From positions 42,021,178 through 42,085,177 of the forward strand of contig CP141143.1 in the NCBI GenBank assembly GCA_035235625.1: a stretch of 64,000 bases of DNA, written 5' to 3'. The notes below the pieces were generated by a model, which was given only the letters and a program-made list of their open reading frames with translations, made no database searches and had not been told where the DNA came from. Below, one piece after another: positions 56,266 through 64,000 of the stretch (positions are counted from its first letter, which is position 1; each line of letters begins with the position of its first letter). The DNA comes from Saururus chinensis. Its lineage: Eukaryota; Streptophyta; Magnoliopsida; Piperales; Saururaceae. Both the position numbers and the translations under genes were made by a program.

Positions 56266-59200
56266 CTCCACCACGCTTCCGCACACGCCTTGTCCTCAAG
56301 GAGACTAACGAAGGATACCGGAGCAAAAAATCATCCTCAGACAACCACATAGCGTCCTCAAGTGACTGGCCCTGCCAAGAGACTAAAACCTCTGTGGTAA
56401 TCCGACCAGAACGGCGTACATGACGCTTGTCAAGTAGCGCTGCAGGAATGGGCTCAGACGAAGCGACAGGTCCTATCAAGGGAAGAGGTGGAGCATCCAT
56501 AGCCAAGGTAGGTCACCAATGCAACGACGCAGCCGGGAAACATGAAAAAGCGGATGGACCAACGAACCCGACGGTAGAGTGAGGCGATAATCAACCGAAC
56601 CAACTCTCTCTTCGATAACATAGGGCCCATGAAACCGTGGAGCAAGCTTAGAGTGCTCAGGCTGGAACAAGGAGAACTGACGCTGAGGAAGAACTGAAAC
56701 ATAAACCAAGTCCCCCATGGCAAACTCGCTCTCGATGTGATGGCTATCATAAATCTGCTTCATTCGGTTCTAAGCTGCAGACAGGTTCTCTTTAAGCTAA
56801 CGAAAAACCTCATCCCGAGACTGGAGCATGTAGTCGACTTCTACCACGAAAAACCGATGAGGCACATAGGACAGCACAGTAGGAGGTGGCCTGCCATATA
56901 AAATCTGGAAAGGAGTGAACCCGGCACGAGTGTGGTAGGCGGTGTTATAAGACCACTCTGCCCAAGGAAGAAACTGCAGCCAACGTTGGGGCTGAGCCAT
57001 AGTGAAACAACGCAAATACTGCTCCAAACAACGGTTCACGACCTCTGTCTGACCATCCGTTTGAGGGTGGTAGGTAGTGCTCATGTGGAGAGAAGTGCCC
57101 TGTAAAGTGAAAAACTCGTGCCAAAACTGAGAGATGAAAACCCGGTTGCGATCAGAGACAATCATGCGAGGCATACCATGTAACTTGGCCACTTCCCGAA
57201 CATAAAGTTTCGCCACCGACTTAGCTGTGTAGGGATGACCCAGAGCACAAAAATGGGCATATTTAGATAGCCGATCCACGACCACCATAATCACCGACTT
57301 GCCTTGAACCAACGGTAAGGCCTCAACAAAGTCCATGGAAACATCGTCCCAAACCTGATCTGGAATGGGCAAGGGATGAAGTAACCCGGCCGGTGAGGTA
57401 GTGGCGGGCTTGGCACGCTGACAGACATCACAAGCAGCCACAAAATCAGTCACTGCATGACGTATACCCTTCCACAAGAAGCTCTGACTGACCTGTTTAT
57501 AAGTGCGAAGAGCACCCTCATGACCCGCCAAAGGAGAGGCATGGAAGTGATCGATGAAACGCTGGCACAGGTCGGTAACCGCTGGCACCCAAAGACGGTC
57601 CTTCCAGAAGAGAAGGCCATCCTTCCATGCAAAGCCAGGGTGCGCTGCTGGGTTGGCCTGGAGGGCCGCAATCAGAGTGGAGGTTGGGCAATCATCCTTA
57701 TAAGCCTGCTGTAATTCATCAAGAAAAGGATAAACGGGACTGGAAATAGCCAAACACGAACCTGGGTTAGTGCGGCGAGATAGTGCATCAGCCACAGTGT
57801 TGTCTGATCCCCGCTTGTACACTACCTCATAGTCATAACCCAAGAGCTTACTAACCCACCGCTGCTATGCAGGTGTGGACACTCGCTGTTCGAGAAAATA
57901 CTTGAGCGGCTGATGGTCAGTGCGAATGAGGAACCGTCGGCCAAGTAAATAAGGGCGCCACTTGTCGACCGCAAGGACAATTGCGAGCATCTCTTTCTCA
58001 TAGATTGAGAGGGACATGGAATGAGCAGCCAAAGCCTTACTGAAGTAGGCAATGGGACGCTCCTCCTAAAGAAGTACCGCCCCTAGGCCAGCATCCGAAG
58101 CATCGGTCTCGACCACGAATGGCCGGCTGAAATCAGGGAGAATCAAAATAGGGGCGGTCGCCATAGCCTATTTCAACTCCTCAAAGGCGGCCTAGGCAGC
58201 GTCGGACCAACAAAAAGCACCTTTCTGTAACAGCTGAGTGAGCGGTCGAGCAATCTCGCCATAGTGGTGAATAAAGCGCCGATAATAGCCAATAAGGCCA
58301 AGGAAACCCCGCAGCGCCTGGGCGCAAGTAGGAGCCGGCCAGGACAGCATGGCGGTCACCTTAGAGTGGTCCGTAGCCACACCGTCAAGAGAGATGACAT
58401 GACCTAAGTATTCAACCTGTGAGCTACCAAACGAACACTTCGAGCATTTAAGAAACAACGAGTTAGCTTGCAGGATATCAAAGAAAGACCTGAGATGCTC
58501 CAAATGGTCGCCCCACAACTTGCTATAGACCAAAATATCATCGAAGAATACCAAGATGAAGCGGCGGAGGAAGGGCCTGAAGAGGTCATTCATAAGGCTC
58601 TGAAATGTAGAGGGCGTGTTCGTGAGGCCAAATGGAATAACCAAGAACTCAAAATGACCATCATGAGTACGGAAGGCGGTCTTGTGCACATCGGTGGACT
58701 GCATACGGATATGATGATAACCTGAACGAAGGTCAAGCTTACTGAATACGGTAGCACCAGCCAGCTCATCCAATAGTTCCTCCACCACCGGTATGGGATA
58801 TTTGTCCTTCACTGTAATTGCATTTAGCGCCTGATAATCCACACAGAAGCGCCAAGTACCATCTTTCTTACGGACCAGCAACACTGGGGAAGAAAAAGAG
58901 CTCGTGCTAGGCCGAATGATACCTGAAGAAAGCATGTCCACTACCAGGTGCTCGATCTCAGCCTTCTGAATGTATGGATAGCGATAGGGACGTACATTGG
59001 TGGGAGTAGCACTAGGCAGAATAGGAATAGAGTGGTCATGAGCCCTCATTGGAGGAAGCCCTGTTGGCTTAGCAAACAATGTGCCATACGCTATCAAAAG
59101 ATCAAGAAGGTCCTGCGGCAAGTCATCCTGTACCACTGCCACTGACGCCCGCTGTTGGAGGAGGAGTCCTTGTGCTGCGAACCTAAAGAAGGACCCCATT

Positions 59201-59708
59201 GCCTGAGCACAAAGAAGAGTACCGGGCTGAGAGCCTTGGAGACATACCCGCTGTCCATGCAATGCAAAATCCATCACCAGGTCCTTAAAGTTCCAAAGAA
59301 CGTCCCCAAGCTCCTGGAGCCATTGCACCCCCAACACCACGTCCGCCCCCTTCATCGGCAATAAGAAGAGGTCGGTCACGAAGGTGTGGCCCTGGATGGA
59401 GAGTGCGGCCTATGCACAGATGCCTGAACTGCGGAGGTGCTTGCCATCACCAATCAATACATCAAAGGGGGTCGAGTCAGACACAAAGCAACCTAGCCGC
59501 TGCGCCACCTTATCGTTAATGAAGTTGTGAGTCGATCCACTGTCAATCAGAATGGTGACCTATTGCTGCTTGAGATAACCCTGTACCCTCATTGTGCGCG
59601 GAGTGAAGGCCCCTGAAAAAGTATGTACAGAGATCTCTGGCAATGTGTCGGCAGGGTACAAAGAATCAGGCTCATTGGTTCCCCCGGACTCCTCATCGAT
59701 CTCCTCCA
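56222..59708 (-). pseudogene. Gypsy pol: protease, RT, RNase H, integrase, chromodomain
   Basis: Protease LIDSGSTHNFI near 59550. Reverse transcriptase at 59379-58192, with GTWRFCVDYQALNAITVKDK and active site VFFDDILVYS intact. RNase H at about 58190-57850, with [15 protein letters not shown] and RTDHQPLKYF. Integrase at 57843-56800: zinc-finger HFHASPLAGHEG and CDVCQRAK, catalytic MDFVEALP, VSDRNRVF and YHPQTDGQTEVVNR. The tail, 56763-56476, continues after a frameshift into a chromodomain-like end (PAALLDKRHVRRSG, EVLVSWQGQSLEDAMWL). Stops at 59560, 59410, 58192, 58168, 58066, 57865, 56797 and 56770 are all TAG where CAG (Gln) is expected. Domain order (integrase last) defines Ty3/gypsy. 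Confidence 0.93.
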
Positions 59709-60660
59709 CTAAGAGAGTTCCTTTGACGGACAATGGTGCCCCGGAATGAACTTCTCATCGCAGCGAAAATAGAGTCCTTTTGCACGACATTCCTCCATTT
59801 GGGCTGGAGTGAGACAACGGACAATCGGGCCGGCCGGAGGAGGAGCTTGGCCAACGTGGCCAGTCACCTGGCTGCTGGCTGGAACGGCAAGGGGAGAGGC
59901 GGACATAGTAGCCTGAGGAAAAGGTCCTAGCCTGCCTCCGTGCCCCTGTCGAGCCAACTTCTCCTCCTCAATACGTGCGTGGCGCACTACATCCCGCATG
60001 CTGGAACAGGGAAAATGGCGCATCTCCTCAGAAATCTCAGGCTTGAGTCCTCGCTTGAACGTACCCACCAGGGAGGCCACCGGCCAATCAGGGAGGCGAT
60101 TAGCCACCTTCATGAACTCTGTGTAGTAGGCGCGTATAGTGGATGTCTGGCACAGGGAGGACAGCATTTCATTGAAGTCTTGAAACTCATTGGGGCCGAA
60201 TTGGATGCATAATTCATCGGAGAAGGCGGCCCAAGTTGGGTAGCGCACCTCCTTCTCAAAGTTCTGATACCACACCGATGCATCCCCATCAAGGTGGAAG
60301 GCCGCTATGCGCAGCCGTTCAGCCTCCGACTGCATCCCCTGATAGGCGAAAAATTTCTCCGCCTTGTAGAGCCACTCTACAGGGTCGTCATCTCCGTTAC
60401 AACGTAGAAACTGTAGGCAGGCCAAACGAGGTTCCGCACCACCCCGAAGTGCTCCGCGGTGTCCTGGATACTCCTCCTAGTCATCCTCCATCTCCTGGTG
60501 CAGATTTCGGGGAGGCGGTACCATTGGGGCATTTTCTCGAACACCTGGTGCGCCTCACAAATCCCAGGCGTGGCGCCTCCCTTCCATGACATGATCGACA
60601 GTGCCAAAGAGTACACCATCTTGAGCAAAGCGCATCTCGCGGTCTGCAGGCGCTAAGAAG
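59709..60660 (-). pseudogene. Gypsy gag
   Basis: The main open part, 60425-59709, contains the Retrotrans_gag domain (DDDPVEWLYKAEKFFAYQG, FHLDGDASVWYQNFEKE, RAYYTEFMKVANRLPDWP) and a knuckle reading LYFRCDEKFIPGHHC, in which the first Cys is Tyr. Upstream codons to about 60660 are in frame but broken by TAG at 60477-60479 and TGA at 60555-60557. At the 3' end a frame change near 59712 separates it from the protease. Gag coats the RNA in the particle; this copy is inactive. Confidence 0.88.
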
Positions 60661-60930
60661 TCAGAGTGGAAGAGTTCGGGAGCCTGGGACGGCCCCCCCT
60701 TCTCCATGGGGGCTGCGGCCTGGACACCAGAGGGGGTGCGCGCTCAACCTGAATCTAGGCTACAGCCAATCCCAATGCATCGATCTTGGCCATGAGTTGC
60801 GCCATCGTGAACTCGCCGCCGGTCTCCGGTGCTGATTTGGGGCTGTTCGCAGAGACGAGAGTCGCTTTCTCGGGCTGACTCTCCGGGGCCGTGGCAGCTT
60901 GCATGCCTCGAGCCATGGCCGGGGATCGTA

Positions 60931-60946
60931 AAAGCTCCAATACCAA
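60931..60946 (-). other. Primer-binding site of the gypsy element
   Basis: Directly inside the 5' LTR the minus strand reads TTGGTATTGGAGCTTT, close to the tRNA-Met complement TGGTATCAGAGC. Confidence 0.75.
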
Positions 60947-61258
60947 TGTTGTGCCCGGCGTAGGCACAAGTGGTACGCAGGAGTTCTACGCAGAGAAAGG
61001 AAAAGAAGTTGGAAGAAAGGGAAAGGAGTTCTGGAATTACTTCAAACATGCAAAACAAAAGAGGAAGACGACCCCTTTATTGGGAGTCGCATCCCACATT
61101 GGGAATCATGCCACTAGTGGGCCCGGTTCACCCGTGGTCCACTAGTGCGCCAGTTTTAAATAATCTAAAATACAATAATCAACTGCTAACTAGCCTAATG
61201 ACATAATAAAAGTACTGAAATAAGGGAAATACTAAGTCTAGTGCACCCGTGCACAACA
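60947..61258 (-). repeat. 5' LTR of the gypsy element
   Basis: 312 bp, TGTTGTGCACGGG...GGGCACAACA in element orientation. It differs from the 3' LTR at about a dozen positions plus one indel of about 19 bp. Confidence 0.95.
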
Positions 61259-62450
61259 GTTGAGGCCTCCAAAGGATAAGGCACGACCGGGCCGGATAAA
61301 GAGGAAGAGAATTCTATCTCGAGGTGAAGAAAAAAGGAGAGTACAATGTCGTACGTGCAAACAATATGGTCACTATCACAATACTTGTACCGCAGTAATT
61401 GGAGAGAACCCGGTCGGGGGAAATACTCCTCATCCATCCATAGCTACACCCGCTTCATCTCATGGCTAGCCCCCATCACCACCTCATGCTAACCAAAAGT
61501 TGCCAACATCTAAACAATTCCCACATGTAGTAGACAAGTTGGGTGGTAAAGCAATCAGGAAGATGCATCATCCATGTCCAATCCAGTCGAAGATCAGCCA
61601 TCTAACCCCAAAGGGGAAGAGAAAGAAGAAAATGAGACAAGTGGCTGAGCTCAATGCATGTACGCTTGAGGATAAATTGCGCAAGAGACCAATCGCAGTG
61701 GACAAAGTCTCACCATTGTAGTTTGCTTGACGACATATTTTGGAAAACTTTTATTTCTGATTGTAGCACAATATGTTTGCAATTCAACCATAAATTCCAT
61801 GTGCTAAAACTTCATCTCTCAACGTGTTTTTTTGTCTAAATTAATATAAAGCAATACTTCAAGTACCAGTTTATAATACCAATCTCCTTATTTATCACCA
61901 GGCAAATTGGTTTAAGGGTTAGAAGCTATCAATCAAAACCCTATCAAGTCATGCATCCAGATTGGAGTTCTATCCCAAAGGGATTTCATAGGCAAATCCC
62001 CTGTTATCTGAACGAATACGATTTTTAGCAATGACATATCTTTATCGGCTGAACTAAATTATGAACATATTGATTCTTATGAATCACAAATTCTGAACTG
62101 CGCATCGGCCTTCATTCCTGCACATGCACAATTTGGACCAAATCTAACCAATCAAAACAACAATGTGTTATCATCTATAGTTAACCAATGTGTTATCAGA
62201 ACAACATCATACAAAGAATATTGATTTCTCATCAATCAACTTTAGCCAAAAACTATACGAAACCATCAAATTCTATTAGTATTGTAACAACACAAATAAC
62301 TTCAAGATTCACCTTAAACATTAATCAATTGTGGTTCTCCTCCATAAAGTATTCATACAAACCATCAGTGAAACACAAACCGAAGCACATAGTCAAGGAC
62401 AAGCACTATCAAGTTAATCCACATCTACTGTCAAGAAAATGGTCGTCATA

Positions 62451-64000
62451 TGGAATTTTGCAGAATTTGGTATGCAATCCTATGTCTCATGAAGCGAATG
62501 TCCTCTCCGGTAAAACTAAATTAGTACCCATGCGACAGGTACCACATATAAATGCATATGCAGACACCGTAATCATTGTTGTTGATTTGTTGTGGGTGTC
62601 CGGTTATCTCTCTCACCGGGAGGCGCAAGGTAGCAGCTGCTGCATATCCCAATTTTACCAAAACTATTGGCAAAACATGTCTGAGAATCGCCAATTTCTT
62701 GTAGTACTGCTCTACCTCAACGCCAGAGTAATATGGGTCCATGATGTATAGGACATCCTTCCTCAAGTCTAGAAGAATGAGAGTCCAATGGTTACTGTTT
62801 ACATGAAGAGGGAAGTGGTGGACCTCATATTCCCAAAAGTCTTTTTTATTCACCTTCATCAACTTCATCATATTGGGCGGAACTTCTGGCCATGCGTCTG
62901 CAACGGCGGCTCTGGAGACAGTTGCATCCTTTTCCTTCATCGATGCGTAAATGCTGAGGAGGGTAGATGCATCCATCCTCATAAGCTCCTGTGGAATTAG
63001 AAACAGACGTCAGTCAAGTAGTTAACAGTTGTCAGTTAAATGTGATATTAAAAACAAAAGAAGGCCTACCATAAAATGTACAAGATGGAAGGCTTGCTTA
63101 TTAGTTGGGTTCCCAAGGGCCTTCTTCCGCAATGCCAGTACATACGCATCAATATACTATATCAGATGAATCGAACATCGAATTAGTATAGTATATAGTA
63201 GGGATGAAAATCAGAATCACTATTATTGTGTACAACTAACATTCGCACATACATTATCCCAAAGCCACCTATGCTGCTGCATAATAGACCTTATAAACTC
63301 AGATGTCAACTAGATTCGTCCAATTGCCGGCCGGCTGTTCTATTATGATTGCTCCGAATGTCAACACATATTTATTTTTCCTTGAAAAATGAAATTAATT
63401 GATATTGAAATGAAATGTGTATGTAACCGAGTACTATGCTATAACTCACTCAGATTTCCAACCCTTTCTAAGGCTCTTTCGAAGGGTTTTTTCTTCTTCC
63501 AGTGTTAACTTATGTGGTTTAGGACATGCCAACTCCAGCAATGCTATCTTTGAGAGAGCAACGAGTCCACATATCTTGCTTGTGTGGACTTCTTGCCCTG
63601 CTGGATTTTGTCCCATCGATTGGTTGGCAGTACCTAAATGTCCCCCTACTTCAATTTGATCCAGTAATTGATTCGCCAATTCAATGTTAGCCTGCCCATC
63701 TTCTTCTCCCTCACATTGAACATCGTTGTCGTTTACGGGCTCGCCAGCAGTCTCAGCCTCTTCCACATCACTTGATCCCCTCACCAACCTCCTCTTGTTT
63801 CTCCTTGGCGCCGTGTAAGGGGTCCTTACATATTTGCTTGCAGTCCTCTTCCTCCCATGGACATCGGAGGGCACAACCTCTTTGACTCTTGGGGCATCAC
63901 TCCCAATGTCAACCCCTGCCTCCCCAACCGCCACACTAGATGCACCATCAAATGGGAGAACTACATCTGCGACTAGTTCCTTTGAAAATTTGCACGTGTG
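62451..64000 (-). pseudogene. MULE-2 DUF1985-Ulp1 gene, C-terminal part
   Basis: The Ulp1 domain lies at 62982-62521: VHHFPLHVNSNHWTLILLDL, IMDPYYSGVEVEQYYKK, PQQINNNDYGVCICIYMW. The catalytic Cys of NDCGV is Tyr here, and a TAA (CAA in MULE-1) at 62521 cuts the last helix (LSHGY-stop). The preceding exon at about 63934-63446 encodes the acidic/basic linker with GRKRTASKYVRTPY; the DUF1985 exons lie beyond the window. Both Ulp1 copies share the His (NHW), Asp and Gln positions. Convergent with the transposase, as in MULE-1. Confidence 0.85.

Larger units (their letters stand above)
55935..61258 (-). mobile_element. Complete Ty3/gypsy chromovirus inserted in MULE-2 (TSD GTTGA)
   Basis: 5.3 kb element in minus orientation. 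LTRs are at 60947-61258 (5') and 55935-56265 (3'), with target duplication GTTGA at 55930-55934 and 61259-61263; MULE-1 shows the empty site AAGTTGAGGCC at 11718. Gag, protease, reverse transcriptase, RNase H, integrase and a chromodomain follow in that order. Short LTRs, tRNA-Met-like primer site, small size and a chromodomain point to a Reina-like chromovirus. The coding region is broken by many C-to-T stops and some frameshifts. Confidence 0.96.
52976..61721 (+). pseudogene. MULE-2 MURA-like transposase, interrupted by gypsy element
   Basis: Exons at 52976-53984, 54070-54201 and 54299-61721; the last is split by the retrotransposon 55935-61258. It starts MDIDEQPLLCVWGAEWDASR. The MuDR DNA-binding domain is at about 54385-54600, the MULE core at about 54880-55385 (ICIDSTFLKGRYKG; YAAHGYCAFHISQNM), the SWIM finger at 55730-55800 and the CCHC knuckle after the insertion (CRTCKQYGHYHNTC, about 61350). 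The C-terminal tail runs to DKVSPL at 61721. Lesions: a 22-bp deletion near 53418, TGA at 54672-54674 (CGA in MULE-1), a 1-bp deletion near 55377 (AAGTGG to AGTGG), the SWIM Cys changed to Tyr (ELPYEHALAA) and a TGA near 55898. The second catalytic Asp is Asn (ILSNQHRSI), shared with MULE-1. The core is otherwise longer and cleaner than in MULE-1. Confidence 0.92.
47964..64000 (+). mobile_element. MULE-2: second Ulp1-carrying Mutator-like element (right end outside)
   Basis: Left terminal repeat GAAAAATTTTTAGAAATAGA at 47964 matches MULE-1. From about 49830 the sequence is collinear with MULE-1 4950-14500 (motif cluster, hairpin, palindrome cluster, transposase, Ulp1 gene). Differences: an extra 1.8 kb left region (48010-49830), only one hairpin instead of two, and a complete gypsy insertion in the transposase. 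The window ends inside the Ulp1 gene linker, so several kb of the element lie beyond it. Confidence 0.92.

Noticed and set aside
57457-60589. Several plus-strand ORFs across the gypsy element
   Set aside because: Antisense to gag and pol; no independent family signal.

Overview
This is nuclear DNA from a flowering plant. Two host genes or gene remnants with plant-specific relatives, GT-AG introns, CG-rich LTRs and dense nested transposons all point that way; I cannot name the species. No rRNA, tRNA, CRISPR or bacterial-type operon is visible. Roughly nine tenths of the window is transposon-derived.

Layout. 1-810: decayed Ty1/copia reverse transcriptase, minus strand. 810-4480: AT-rich spacer with small palindromic and inverted repeats. 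4683-4908 and 19028-19046: the two halves of exon 1 of a BRUTUS-like (hemerythrin-domain) gene, split by a complete 14.1 kb Mutator-like element (MULE-1, 4909-19027) with matching terminal inverted repeats and a 9-bp target duplication CCGTTAATG. MULE-1 carries a MURA-type transposase gene (plus strand, three exons, now broken) and, convergent to it, a DUF1985-Ulp1 (SUMO-protease-like) gene (minus strand). That pairing marks the Kaonashi/KI-MULE-like group. Its non-coding DNA holds long hairpins, clustered GAGCCCGGGCTC-type palindromes, a 198-bp tandem array inside a Ulp1-gene intron, and a MYB-site-like motif repeated about 18 times.

20130-20790: a GTATCG-rich repeat. 21300-24577: a glutamate-rich, membrane-anchored host gene whose initiator codon reads GTG. 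24818-26460: copia LTR plus gag remnant. 27146-35218: very long solo LTR (A) with a 3.4 kb solo LTR (D) nested in it. 35420-38283: a duplicated segment that also forms the promoter region of the gene at 47297; this copy contains a 1.4 kb solo LTR (E). 38915-45774: the 3' LTR (C) of a truncated Ty3-type element, with a second family-A solo LTR (B) nested inside. 45775-47214: second copy of the duplicated segment, leading into an intact single-exon lachrymatory-factor-synthase-like (SRPBCC) gene at 47297-47785, the best-preserved host gene here. 47964 to the window end: a second copy of the same MULE family (MULE-2), whose transposase exon 3 is interrupted by a complete 5.3 kb Ty3/gypsy chromovirus (55935-61258, TSD GTTGA).

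How the parts relate. The two MULEs are sister copies in the same orientation and serve as references for each other: most lesions are private to one copy, but both carry Asn at the position of the second catalytic Asp of the transposase. Ulp1 keeps its catalytic Cys in MULE-1 but not in MULE-2. Boundaries are supported by visible target duplications or by an empty-site paralogue within the window. Family names rest on motif recognition by eye; no database search was run.
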